DNA from: Pseudomonas gingeri | GTDB taxonomy: Bacteria > Pseudomonadota > Gammaproteobacteria > Pseudomonadales > Pseudomonadaceae | Assembly (NCBI RefSeq): GCF_013386165.1 | Contig: NZ_JACAOS010000001.1 | Location: forward strand, 237,476 to 301,475 | DNA length: 64,000 nt | Reading direction: 5' to 3' | Shown: positions 27,607 to 36,397 of the stretch, piece by piece | Position numbering within the stretch: the stretch's first letter is position 1 | Layout: every line of letters begins with the position of its first letter | Notes under the pieces: generated by a model | What the model was told of the DNA's origin: nothing | Databases searched by the model: none | Seen by the model: only the letters and a program-made list of their open reading frames with translations | Made by a program: the position numbers and the translations under genes

Positions 27607-27693
27607 AAAGGGGATGTTTCAAGCATTGGCCCGCTGGCGTCTGAATGCGGCAGATCCGCATCGAGGGTATGCATCAAGCAAGGAGCGTAAGAC

Positions 27694-30522
27694 ATGTCGG
27701 TTCTGGCGGAAGGGATTCATACCCATACCCCGAGGTTGACGGTCAGTGACCCTCGCGGGCTTGCGGTGCGTACGGTGGACTATTGTCGTTCCGCCGAGGG
27801 CGCTGAGCCTGAAGAGCGGGTCAACCGTAGCGCTTATGACGCCATGGGGCGCTTGGTCGAGCAATGGGACCCCAGGTTGTGGGCGCTCAGTGCCGAAGAC
27901 GCCGCAGCGCCGCCGAATCTGACTAACCGTTATTCCTTATCCGGGAAGGTCCTGGGTTCGCTCAGTGTCGACGCTGGCGAGCGAGTCAGCCTGTTCGGCG
28001 ATGGCGATCAGCTGGTGCAGGCCTGGGATAGCCGGGGCAGTGAGCGGTGGGTTGAGTACGACGATTTGCTGCGACCGCTGGTGATCTTTGAGCAGGGCGA
28101 AGACGAGGCACCGCGTTGCACCGAGCGTTATGAATATGCCTACGCCGGCGCCGATTTCGCCGCTCACAACCAGTGCGGACAATTGATCCGACACGACGAT
28201 CCTGCGGGCACTTTGACGATGGACGAGTTCGCCTTGACCGGAGGCGTACTTGAGCAGACCCAACGCTTTTTGAGTGTGCTGGAAATACCGAATTGGCCGC
28301 AAGCACTGCCGGAGCGAGATGCACTTCTGGATTCTGTTGCGCAGGCGGCGACCAGCTCAACACACTTCAATCCACTGGGCGATGTGCTGGAACAGACCGA
28401 TGCCAAGGGCAACCGGCAACAGTTTGACTACACCGTCGACGGTCAATTGTTCGTCACTCACCTGCAACTCAGCGCTCAAACAACGGCGAAGACCCTGGTC
28501 AGCGACATCCACTACAACGCCTACGGTCAGGTTGAACAGGAAACCGCTGGCAACGGCGTGATCAGCACGCTGGCCTACCGTCCGGAAGACGGCCGTCTGA
28601 TTCGTCTTCAAGCTCGGCATGGAACTGAGGCGGCGCTGCAAGACCTGCATTACGAGTACGATCCGGTGGGCAATGTGTTGAGCATTGAAGATGCAGCCTT
28701 GCCGATGCGTTATTTCGCCAACCAGCGGGTTGAGCCGAAAAAGCAGTATGACTATGACAGCCTTTACCAGTTGATCAAGGCGACCGGCTGGGAGGCGGGC
28801 ACCGCCAGTCGAGGGCCTGCGTTCAATCGTTTCGACGACCCGAGTGCCGTTGCCAATTACCAGCAAACCTACCGTTATGACGCCGGCGGGAATTTGTTGG
28901 AATTGGTGCATGTCGGCCCGCAAAGCCATAGCCGCAAGCTGACGGCTGCGCGTTACAGCAATCGTTGCCTGCCCGAACAGAATGACCGGCCTCCGACCGA
29001 GGATGAAATTGCCGCCGCGTTTGATGGCAACGGCAACTTGCTGGAGTTGCAGCCGGGGCAGGCAATGAGTTGGGATTTGCGCAATCAGTTGCGCGAGGTG
29101 CGACCGGTTGAGCGTGAAAGTTCCGACGATGATCTTGAGTTGTATCTGTACGGTGGCGATGGGATGCGGCGACGCAAGGTCCGCTCGACCCAGGCCAACG
29201 CCCGTTCGCTGATATCCGAGGTCCGCTATTTACCGGGCTTGGAAATCCGCACCCGCGAAGGCACGGGTGAAGTGTTGCAAGTGATCTGCGTGCAGGCCGG
29301 ACGCAGCGCCATGCAGGTACTGCACTGGGAAACCACACCGCCATCCGGTATCGCCAATGATCAATATCGCTACAACCTGACTGACCACCTGGGCTCCAGC
29401 AGCCTGGAGCTGGATGGCGAGGCCGCGGTGATCAGCCAGGAAATCTATCACCCCTACGGCAGCACGGCCTGGTTTGCCGGGCGCAGTGAGGTGGAGGCGG
29501 GCTACAAGACCGTGCATTACTCGGGCAAGGAGCGGGATGCGACGGGGCTTTACTATTACGGTTACCGGTACTACCAGCCGTGGGCGGGAAGATGGCTCTC
29601 AGCGGACCCGGCGGGCACGGTGGACGGGCTCAACCTGTTCAGGATGTGCAGAAATAATCCGGTGACATTGAAGGATGATGACGGCTGCGTCCCTGTAAGC
29701 CCGGTACCCAAAAACATCTGGCATATATGGATTGGACCTCATGCATTAAATGATACGGATATTGAGCATTTAAAAAGTAACGCTAATAAAAACCCTGACT
29801 ACTCAATAACTGTATTAACTGACAGTACGTTCTGGAGCGGTAACCCATGGGAGGAAAAATTAAAGCAGGGTGTGTTAGGTAGGATTCAGGTACTTGACAT
29901 CATGCAAACTGAAGAAGGGAGAAAATTCTCTCGTAGTAAAAATTACAATCAGTATCAATCCGCCGTTAGTTCAGGCTATGCCGCAGCCGGCGCTGATATT
30001 CTAAGGTACTACTGGCTAAAAGAGCGTGGTGGGATTTACATGGATCATGATGATACAGTCAATAGCGCCTTTGGCGACATCAACCTTTCCAGTAAAGGTA
30101 TCGGGTTAAGCGGACTGTACAGAATGCCAACAACAGACACGGCACAGCTTAGTTACGGCTATTCATTATCGCATTTTGCAGTGCAGTCAGGGTCGGAAGT
30201 GCTGGCTCAGGTGTTAGATACTGCCGCAAAGAATTTTGCGGGCAAGGAGGGGGGCTACTATGAAAATTTAGTAAAAGGTACAAATGCCACGACCCATGAA
30301 GTTCTTGCAAGTAGTGGTAACCTTCTATTCACTAAAGTGATAAATGAAAACAAAGGAAAATTAAGGGAATATTACAATACTAAATTGAAACTCTTGAATG
30401 ATGAAGTTGTATATTCAAAAATAGATCAAGCTGAGAAAAAGACACAAAATTTTGAACTTGCCTCATTCCCATTAAGAAATAAGGTGACAGCAGGAAATGC
30501 TCATACATGGATGCGCAACTGA
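27694..30522 (+). CDS. tccC: TcC/RHS-core toxin 1 with glycosyltransferase warhead
   Basis: TcC subunit, 942 residues. Residues 1 to about 665 are an RHS/YD-repeat half-cocoon shared with the three later TcC genes (HTHTPRLTVSDPRGLAVRTV, SAYDAMGRLVEQWDPRLW, LTDHLGSSSLELDGEAA), ending in the RHS core YYYGYRYYQPWAGRWLSADP and GLNLFRMCRNNP. In known TcC proteins the RHS aspartyl protease cleaves here and frees the variable C-terminus. That tail (about 670-942) starts PKNIWHIWIGPHALN and contains AAGADILRYYWLKERGGIYM followed by DHDD. This is the pattern of sugar-binding DxD glycosyltransferases of the GT44/Gly_transf_sug group (clostridial glucosylating toxins, PaTox). The tail DNA is clearly AT-rich. 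Unlike TcC2-4 this gene has no box upstream and is probably read through from the TcA genes, 87 bases away. Confidence 0.9.
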   Translation: MSVLAEGIHTHTPRLTVSDPRGLAVRTVDYCRSAEGAEPEERVNRSAYDAMGRLVEQWDPRLWALSAEDAAAPPNLTNRYSLSGKVLGSLSVDAGERVSLFGDGDQLVQAWDSRGSERWVEYDDLLRPLVIFEQGEDEAPRCTERYEYAYAGADFAAHNQCGQLIRHDDPAGTLTMDEFALTGGVLEQTQRFLSVLEIPNWPQALPERDALLDSVAQAATSSTHFNPLGDVLEQTDAKGNRQQFDYTVDGQLFVTHLQLSAQTTAKTLVSDIHYNAYGQVEQETAGNGVISTLAYRPEDGRLIRLQARHGTEAALQDLHYEYDPVGNVLSIEDAALPMRYFANQRVEPKKQYDYDSLYQLIKATGWEAGTASRGPAFNRFDDPSAVANYQQTYRYDAGGNLLELVHVGPQSHSRKLTAARYSNRCLPEQNDRPPTEDEIAAAFDGNGNLLELQPGQAMSWDLRNQLREVRPVERESSDDDLELYLYGGDGMRRRKVRSTQANARSLISEVRYLPGLEIRTREGTGEVLQVICVQAGRSAMQVLHWETTPPSGIANDQYRYNLTDHLGSSSLELDGEAAVISQEIYHPYGSTAWFAGRSEVEAGYKTVHYSGKERDATGLYYYGYRYYQPWAGRWLSADPAGTVDGLNLFRMCRNNPVTLKDDDGCVPVSPVPKNIWHIWIGPHALNDTDIEHLKSNANKNPDYSITVLTDSTFWSGNPWEEKLKQGVLGRIQVLDIMQTEEGRKFSRSKNYNQYQSAVSSGYAAAGADILRYYWLKERGGIYMDHDDTVNSAFGDINLSSKGIGLSGLYRMPTTDTAQLSYGYSLSHFAVQSGSEVLAQVLDTAAKNFAGKEGGYYENLVKGTNATTHEVLASSGNLLFTKVINENKGKLREYYNTKLKLLNDEVVYSKIDQAEKKTQNFELASFPLRNKVTAGNAHTWMRN

Positions 30523-30534
30523 GGCTGACCGCAA

Positions 30535-30566
30535 AGCGGCTGAGCGGCTGAGCGGCTGAGCGATTG
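30535..30566. repeat. Short tandem repeat, 8-bp unit
   Basis: AGCGGCTG occurs three times head to tail and is followed by the variant AGCGATTG, directly after the TcC1 stop codon. Confidence 0.8.
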
Positions 30567-30596
30567 AGCCAGGGGATCGGCATTACCATTGATCGG

Positions 30597-30616
30597 CACT
30601 GTTATTTCTGACAGTA
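30597..30616 (+). promoter_or_regulatory. Lux-box-like dyad before TcC2
   Basis: ACTGTTATTTCTGACAGT (30598-30615) keeps CT-N12-AG with one mismatch between the arms. It is 59 bases before the TcC2 ATG. The preceding ACCATTGATCGG is shared with the TcC3 and TcC4 leaders. Confidence 0.6.
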
Positions 30617-30674
30617 GTTGACGGCGTGGATCAGGTGCTTAATTAGCGCAGGCATCCAATGCGGAGCACAAGCC

Positions 30675-33416
30675 ATGCCGATTCTGACGGTGGGGCTTCA
30701 CACTCATACACCGACGCTGACGGTCACCGATCCGCGTGGGTTGGTTGTGCGTTCGGTGGGTTACTGCCGCTCCGTTGAGGGCTCTGAGCCTCAAGAGCGG
30801 GTCAATCGCAGTGCCTATGACGCGATGGGGCGTTTGGACGAGCAATGGGACCCCAGGTTGTGGGCGCTCAGTGCAGAGGATGCCGCAGCGCCGCCGAATC
30901 TGATTAATCGTTATTCGCTGTCCGAGAAAGTGCTGGGCTCGCTCAGCGTCGATGCCGGCGAGCGAATCAGCCTGTTCGGCGATGGCGATCAGTTGCTCCA
31001 GGCCTGGGACAGCCGGGGCAGCGAGCGGCGGGTTGAGTACGACGAGCTATTGCGACCGCTGGCGATCTTCGAACAGGGCGAAGACGAAGCTGCGCGTTGT
31101 ACCGAGCGTTATGAATATGCCAACGCCAGTGCCGATTTCGTCGCTCACAATCAATGCGGGCGATTGATCCGACACGACGATCCCGCAGGCACTTTGACGA
31201 TGGGTGAGTATGCCTTGACCGGTGGTGTGCTTGAGCAGACCCAACGCTTTCTGAGTGCGCTGGAAATACCGGATTGGCCGCAAGCATTGTCGGCGCGAGA
31301 TGCACTTCTGGAGCCTGTTGCGCAGGCGGCGACCAGTTCCACACACTTCAATCCGTTGGGCGATGTACTGGAACAGACCGATGCCAAGGGTAATCGGCAA
31401 CAGTTTGACTACACCGTCGACGGTCAACTGTTCGCCACTCACCTGCAACTCAGCGCTCAATCAACGGCAAAGACCCTGGTCAGCGATATCCACTACAACG
31501 CCTACGGCCAGGTTGAACAGGAAACCGCCGGTAACGGTGTGGTCAGTACGCTGACCTATCGCCCTGAAGACGGTCGCCTGACCCGGATTCAGGCCCGACA
31601 TGGAACTGAAGCGGCGTTGCAAGACCTGCATTACGAGTACGATCCGGTGGGCAATGTGCTGAGCATTGATGACGCGGCGTTGCCTGTTCGTTATTTCGCT
31701 AACCAGCGGGTTGAGCCGAAAAAGCAGTTTGACTATGACAGCCTTTACCAACTGATCAAGGCGACTGGCTGGGAAGCGGGCGGCGCCAGTCGAGGACCGG
31801 CGTTCAATCGTTTCGACGATCCGAGTGCGGTTGCCAACTACCATCAGACCTACCGCTATGACGCCGGCGGGAATTTGCTGGAACTGGTCCATGTCGGCCC
31901 GCAAAGCCACAGTCGTAAGCTAACGGCGGCGCGCTACAGCAATCGCTGCCTGCCTGAACAAAATGATCGACCTCCGACTGAAGAGGAGATTGCCGCCGCG
32001 TTTGATGGCAACGGTAACTTGCTGGATCTGCAACCGGGGCAGGCGATGAGCTGGGACTTGCGTAATCAGTTGCGCGAAGTGAGGCCGGTTGAGCGTGAAG
32101 GTGCGGACGATGATCGCGAGTTGTACCTTTACGATGGGGATGGCCAGCGGCGGCGCAAGATCCGTTCGACCCAGACCAACGCCCGTTCGCTGATATCGGA
32201 AGTCCGCTACTTGCCAGGCCTGGAACTCCGCACCCGCGAAGGCACGGGCGAAGTGTTGCAGGTGATCTGCGTCCAGGCCGGGCGGAGCGCCATGCAGGTA
32301 TTGCACTGGGAAAGCACGCCGCCATCCGGTATCGCCAACGATCAATATCGCTACAACCTGACCGACCACCTGGGCTCCAGCAGCCTGGAGTTGGACGATG
32401 AGGCGGCGGTGATCAGCCAGGAAACCTATCACCCCTACGGCAGCACGGCCTGGTTTGCCGGGCGCAGTGAAGTGGAGGCGGGTTACAAGACCGTGCGTTA
32501 CTCAGGCAAGGAACGGGATGCGACTGGGCTTTATTACTATGGATTCAGGTATTACGCGCCTTGGTTGCAGCGATGGATTAACCCTGATCCTGTTCGGGAC
32601 ATGGATGGGTTGAATTTCTATAGGATGGTTAGAAATAATCCGATTAGTTACAGCGATACAGACGGATTAATGCCGACGAAAGAGACAGACAAGTTTAAGC
32701 CAGAATCCTCTAGGGAGATGACAAACAGGGTGAGTCGCGTTAGTAGGGGTGACCGGGAATTTAATTCAGCACCGATACAGTCTAACAGCCTGGGTAGTTT
32801 GAGCCCATTCGGCGGTGGAGGGCGCAATGCGTCTGCGTCTCCTGAAGGGGATCCCCTGAATCGAAGAAGCCCGCAAGGGAGTACGCCTTATTTTTTCGGT
32901 ATTGCCACGACTATAATAGCGGCTAATCGTTTTAAAAGACCTCTTAAGCCGACGCTAAGCAATATTCCTGATGTCCCATTTCGTGAAATTATCAAGCATC
33001 TTGGTGGGCAGGATCTCGAGAACCTTTCTTTGACCTCGAAATATTTTAACGCAGTGGTAAACAAGAACACGCAACCGATGGCATTGATTGAAAAACTGGA
33101 CAGTTCTGGTTATATGGAAGCGCTGCGCGATATAACTTTAAATAATAGGCTGGGATACCTGCCCTCTCAAGTGCTGGGAAACATGAAATACCTGGAAGAT
33201 TCCCAGGGTGTCTTGGCTGCCGATAACGAGCCAGGGCGCAGCTATTTTCAAAAAAGATATTTAGATGAGCTTAGTCATGCAAGTTATCTTCGTGCGAGTG
33301 AAAGACGGGCGAGAGAGAATGAAAGACAGGCGATAGAGAAGGAACGTACTCTGCTGTGGAAGAAAGCTGCCTATGGTTTGGATTATCATTCAGACAGCAG
33401 CTATGACAGTGACTGA
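30675..33416 (+). CDS. tccC: TcC/RHS-core toxin 2 with an F-box-like motif in the warhead
   Basis: TcC subunit of 913 residues from the ATG at 30675, preceded by GCGGAGC; an in-frame GTG 57 bases earlier lies in the conserved leader and is unlikely. Residues 1 to about 660 closely match the other TcC proteins, ending YYYGFRYYAPWLQRWINPDP and GLNFYRMVRNNP. The tail (about 670-913) is different. After a Gly/Ser-rich linker it carries NIPDVPFREIIKHLGGQDLE and NLSLTSKYFNAVV (residues about 763-795), matching the F-box pattern (L/I-P-x-x-hhhxIhxxL-x-x-x-DLxxLxxhSKxFxxhh). F-box proteins hand targets to the SCF ubiquitin ligase of eukaryotes. A charged helical C-terminus (SERRARENERQAIEKERTLL) follows. 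The F-box call is motif-based. Confidence 0.88.
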   Translation: MPILTVGLHTHTPTLTVTDPRGLVVRSVGYCRSVEGSEPQERVNRSAYDAMGRLDEQWDPRLWALSAEDAAAPPNLINRYSLSEKVLGSLSVDAGERISLFGDGDQLLQAWDSRGSERRVEYDELLRPLAIFEQGEDEAARCTERYEYANASADFVAHNQCGRLIRHDDPAGTLTMGEYALTGGVLEQTQRFLSALEIPDWPQALSARDALLEPVAQAATSSTHFNPLGDVLEQTDAKGNRQQFDYTVDGQLFATHLQLSAQSTAKTLVSDIHYNAYGQVEQETAGNGVVSTLTYRPEDGRLTRIQARHGTEAALQDLHYEYDPVGNVLSIDDAALPVRYFANQRVEPKKQFDYDSLYQLIKATGWEAGGASRGPAFNRFDDPSAVANYHQTYRYDAGGNLLELVHVGPQSHSRKLTAARYSNRCLPEQNDRPPTEEEIAAAFDGNGNLLDLQPGQAMSWDLRNQLREVRPVEREGADDDRELYLYDGDGQRRRKIRSTQTNARSLISEVRYLPGLELRTREGTGEVLQVICVQAGRSAMQVLHWESTPPSGIANDQYRYNLTDHLGSSSLELDDEAAVISQETYHPYGSTAWFAGRSEVEAGYKTVRYSGKERDATGLYYYGFRYYAPWLQRWINPDPVRDMDGLNFYRMVRNNPISYSDTDGLMPTKETDKFKPESSREMTNRVSRVSRGDREFNSAPIQSNSLGSLSPFGGGGRNASASPEGDPLNRRSPQGSTPYFFGIATTIIAANRFKRPLKPTLSNIPDVPFREIIKHLGGQDLENLSLTSKYFNAVVNKNTQPMALIEKLDSSGYMEALRDITLNNRLGYLPSQVLGNMKYLEDSQGVLAADNEPGRSYFQKRYLDELSHASYLRASERRARENERQAIEKERTLLWKKAAYGLDYHSDSSYDSD

Positions 33417-33560
33417 CTTGTGCAAAGCTGCGGATAGGCCGGCGCCTGAGGATTTAATCGATACGCCAGCGGTGCCCAGCCGATCAGCCGTTGTGGCGTT
33501 TACTCGGTGTGTTCACTGTGGCTAGAGAGGCACTCGGCCGTTTGGTTTTGATTGTTGCGA

Positions 33561-33588
33561 CCACACCCGCACAGCAGTGCGGGTGTGG
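33561..33588. terminator. Strong hairpin between TcC2 and DUF6124-like gene A
   Basis: CCACACCCGCAC, loop AGCA, GTGCGGGTGTGG form a perfect 12-bp stem between two convergent genes. No T run follows on either strand, so it is at best an atypical terminator or an mRNA-protecting structure. Confidence 0.4.
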
Positions 33589-33605
33589 ATAACGCCTTCA
33601 GCCCA

Positions 33606-33926
33606 TCAGGCGGTTGCTGTTTGTTGCCCGTCGAGCAATTCATCCATTTCCTGCTGGGCCATATCGATCAGATGCACCGCGCCCAATGCGAGCTTGCGCT
33701 CTGAGCCCTGGAGATTGTCCGCCGATTCGTAGGCGGTCGCCGAGGCGCACTGGAGGAGTTCGTAGATATGGACCAAGGTGTCTTCGGTGCTGCGTCCCGG
33801 TTTTTTCCGGGGCCGATTGTGGGGCGGCAGCAGTTCGTAGTGAGCGAAGGCGCGCTCGGCGGCGAGTTTGAATGCGGGGGAGTTGAGGTCTTCCGCACCA
33901 GGCGGATTGGGGGTGATCTTGAACAT
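33606..33926 (-). CDS. Small DUF6124-like protein, copy A
   Basis: A 106-residue soluble protein starting MFKITPNPPGAEDLNSPAFK, with RAFAHYELLPPHNRPRKKPG and helical LVHIYELLQCASATAYESAD and LALGAVHLIDMAQQEMDELL. It looks like the small Pseudomonas proteins grouped as DUF6124; function is unknown. A near-identical copy lies at 36713-37033, and eroded remnants occur at 34375-34432 and 40444-40554, so the gene travels with the TcC cassettes. Tc toxins are not known to need immunity proteins, so an immunity role is not implied. It has an unusually long conserved leader (33927-34257). Confidence 0.8.
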   Translation of the reverse strand: MFKITPNPPGAEDLNSPAFKLAAERAFAHYELLPPHNRPRKKPGRSTEDTLVHIYELLQCASATAYESADNLQGSERKLALGAVHLIDMAQQEMDELLDGQQTATA

Positions 33927-34257
33927 GATGAGATTCCTTAACCGTCATTGGGAGCTACCACGCTTCGCTTGCACGCGAAGTGGGGTGGCAGCTGTACGCA
34001 GGTGTGCAAGACCGGTGGTTAAGGAAACGAAAACCCGGCAGATCCGAAGATCTCCCACGCACAGCCACCATGACATTGAATCTCAGAGACACGTCCTCTG
34101 AAATTTTGATCAGGCGTCGTTGTTTCATTCACCAGTCCGGACTTGCACGTCCGTATCACCGGGTTAGCGGTGATGAAGACAGACTAGTCATCGAAATGGG
34201 CAGAAGCAACGGGTTGGGATTTTCTAGGAAATTTCAGTCAAGTGAAAGGGAATAGTC
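33927..34257 (-). other. Conserved long leader of DUF6124-like gene A (candidate structured RNA)
   Basis: Non-coding on the strand of the small gene and conserved in blocks with the leader of copy B. Shared blocks in transcript order: CTTGACTGAAATTTCCTAG; GGTGATACGGACGTGCAAGT (with hairpin CGGAC/GTCCG); AGATCTTCGGATCT, a 5-bp stem closed by a UUCG tetraloop; and GGTCTTGCACACCTGCGTAC. Spacers between blocks differ, as expected for RNA structure or protein sites. Role unknown. Confidence 0.5.
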
Positions 34258-34319
34258 GTCGCTGATGCTCTGTCGGCGCAGGCCTGAACGCTTTTTCTGC
34301 CGGTAATACCATTGATCGG

Positions 34320-34339
34320 TACTGTCATTTCTGACTGTA
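34320..34339 (+). promoter_or_regulatory. Orphan, degenerate lux-box-like dyad
   Basis: ACTGTCATTTCTGACTGT (34321-34338) has lost the final AG of CT-N12-AG. The following 20 bases still match the TcC3 leader (AGCCGGCAACGTG), but no start codon or TcC gene follows. I read it as the front end of a deleted toxin cassette. Confidence 0.6.
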
Positions 34340-34374
34340 GCCGGCAACGTGGATCAGTTGCCTGGGGCGAGGGC

Positions 34375-34432
34375 TCGAAAGCGCGGGAGGTGAGACCTTC
34401 CGCCCCATGCAGATTGGGGTGGTCTTGAACAG
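34375..34432 (-). pseudogene. Remnant of a DUF6124-like gene start
   Basis: On the minus strand CTG TTC AAG ACC ACC CCA aligns with the intact ATG TTC AAG ATC ACC CCC, and later GCGGAAGGTCTCACCTCC aligns with GCGGAAGACCTCAACTCC. The start codon is lost and the frame does not continue, so only the first codons of a third copy survive. Confidence 0.6.
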
Positions 34433-34498
34433 GGTGACTGCCACGCCCCTACCCTCACGTCAGGCAGAGCAGGAGCGTTCTGCATACCGTCAACGACC

Positions 34499-36397
34499 TC
34501 AAGGGATTACACCCGAAACAGGAGAGACCGCTTTCTGATAGGAGGACATTTTCGCCGCCTGTTCCCGCCAAAGCCGTGCCATATCCGCTGTTGTCGCATT
34601 GCCTAGCGGTTTTCCGGACGAGTCGGAGATCAGCGGGGTGGAGTAATATGGAGCGCTATTGCCACAGAGAAAAGTCGACGATGTACCGTTGCTGTAACCA
34701 AATTTATAATCATTGCTTCCTCCTGTATTACAGTGATTTCCACCCACATTGTGACCGATCTCGTGACGAAAGGCCGTGGGGCTATCCACACCTTGTAGGC
34801 TATAACGCCCACCTAGAGAAGCAAATCCTCCGCCTCCTCTGGAAAACCCGGCTATCATATCGGCGCCTATCAACTGGGCTGCCGGGCCAAATAAACTGGA
34901 AAGCTCACTCAGGGACTCCCGGGTCATTGGGAAGTCTTCTTCAACGATATCGATGCCGAGAAGACGTAATCTTACAGTATCAATGCGTGAATTGCGCAGA
35001 CCGACATTGGCTGCCTCTATTGCGAGCCTTGCGTAGTCTAGAGTAAGTTCCGGACCGCCTATTTTGTTAACCGCCGCTCGTGAAAACCCCGCTAGGACAT
35101 CAACAATATTTGTACCGTTGCAGTCAACATCAGCCTCCGGTGCCACAGTGGTCTCGTTGTTTGTTTCGCTATTTTCTAACTTTACCGTGTCGGGTGCCAG
35201 CTCGTCATAGGGTTTTTCAGGTATTAGAAATTGTTCTCCCTTCGCGTTACTACGAACTACTCCGCGAAACGTGGGTGATTCCACTAGTGCATAAAAGCGA
35301 CCTTCATTATTGAGCACTACGCTGATGCTGCCGACATTGTAATTTTTATCATTTTTCAACATGGCGCTGGCGACTTCGGAGTCTTTCTCTTGGCGCCAAG
35401 AGGAAAAATGCCCTAGGACCAGACCTTGCAGTAGTGGGGATGTTTTCGTCGAGCCTTTTGTAACAAGGGCGGCCATATCAATCTGGTCCCCAGGAGTGAA
35501 CCGTTGCTTCGTAGCAAAATGCGAAGGCTCAGCGGCTTGAGTCGTGACGGGGCAGCCAATGGCTCTCACCTTCCACCAGGTATTATCCTGATTGTTCGTT
35601 GGGTAATAATGTGTTGGGCCAGCCACACCATTGAATTTTGATTCAACTCTTATAGTATTCCCAGCGCCGTGAATAGCCCCTATGTAGGTGATCTCTCGCC
35701 AGGATTTTGGATCACCGAAAGTCCCAGCATGTGCGCCTCGCCAAAACCAGTAGCTGTTATCTTGCCCCGCCGGTGGGAAGTATTTATTACCTGTGGCGGC
35801 GCTGCCGGTGAATCGGGACTCAAAATAACCATCATTTCCTTTGTGGACAGCCCCCGGGTAGGACCAATCACTCCAGTGTTTGGGGTCGAAGTACGTCCCC
35901 GCATGCACGCCTAGCCAAAACCAGTAGCTGTTATCTTGCCCTACCGCTGGGAAGTACTTATTACCTGTGGCGGCGCTGCCGGTGAATCGGGACTCAAAAT
36001 AACCATCATTGCTTTTGTGGACAGCCCCCGGGTAGGACCAATCACTCCAATATTTGGGGTCGGAGTACGTCCCTGCATGTACTCCTCGCCAAAGCCAGTA
36101 ATTGTTATCTTGCCCTGCCGGTGGGAAGTACTTATTGCCTGTGGCGGCGCTACCGGTGAATCTGGATTCAAAATAACCAGTGTCGCTCTTGTGAATAGCG
36201 CCTGGGAAAGTCTGCTCGCTCCAGTATTTGGGATCGGCGTACGTTCCAGCGGCTTGAACTTGATTTTTACTTGAATTCTCGCTTTTACTCTCCAGTGAGG
36301 GTGCTGGGGCAGCAGCCTCTTGAGCGAAAACTACCGTTGTTACAAGAGCGTTGAGCCCTACTATAACAAGTGATATGAGGACTGAAGGGGATTTCAT
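34499..36397 (-). CDS. Secreted metzincin zinc protease with four 58-residue repeats
   Basis: Predicted secreted protease of 632 residues. I chose the ATG at 36395-36397 because AAGGA lies upstream at good spacing; it gives a standard signal peptide (SVLISLVIVGLNALVTTVVF, cleavage near A25). Residues about 50-281 are four tandem repeats of 58 residues, the first three nearly identical (GTYSDPKYWSDWSYPGAVHK; GYFESRFTGSAATGNKYFPP; QDNSYW) and the fourth diverged. The repeats look like a binding module, but I do not recognise the family. The catalytic part has HEIGHNVGGNH (H545, E546, H549, H555), the HExxHxxGxxH metzincin zinc site as in reprolysin-like proteases. It lies among the toxin genes and carries the same upstream dyad (36467-36486), so co-regulation with the Tc toxin is likely. 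Confidence 0.85.
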   Translation of the reverse strand: MKSPSVLISLVIVGLNALVTTVVFAQEAAAPAPSLESKSENSSKNQVQAAGTYADPKYWSEQTFPGAIHKSDTGYFESRFTGSAATGNKYFPPAGQDNNYWLWRGVHAGTYSDPKYWSDWSYPGAVHKSNDGYFESRFTGSAATGNKYFPAVGQDNSYWFWLGVHAGTYFDPKHWSDWSYPGAVHKGNDGYFESRFTGSAATGNKYFPPAGQDNSYWFWRGAHAGTFGDPKSWREITYIGAIHGAGNTIRVESKFNGVAGPTHYYPTNNQDNTWWKVRAIGCPVTTQAAEPSHFATKQRFTPGDQIDMAALVTKGSTKTSPLLQGLVLGHFSSWRQEKDSEVASAMLKNDKNYNVGSISVVLNNEGRFYALVESPTFRGVVRSNAKGEQFLIPEKPYDELAPDTVKLENSETNNETTVAPEADVDCNGTNIVDVLAGFSRAAVNKIGGPELTLDYARLAIEAANVGLRNSRIDTVRLRLLGIDIVEEDFPMTRESLSELSSLFGPAAQLIGADMIAGFSRGGGGFASLGGRYSLQGVDSPTAFRHEIGHNVGGNHCNTGGSNDYKFGYSNGTSSTFLCGNSAPYYSTPLISDSSGKPLGNATTADMARLWREQAAKMSSYQKAVSPVSGVIP

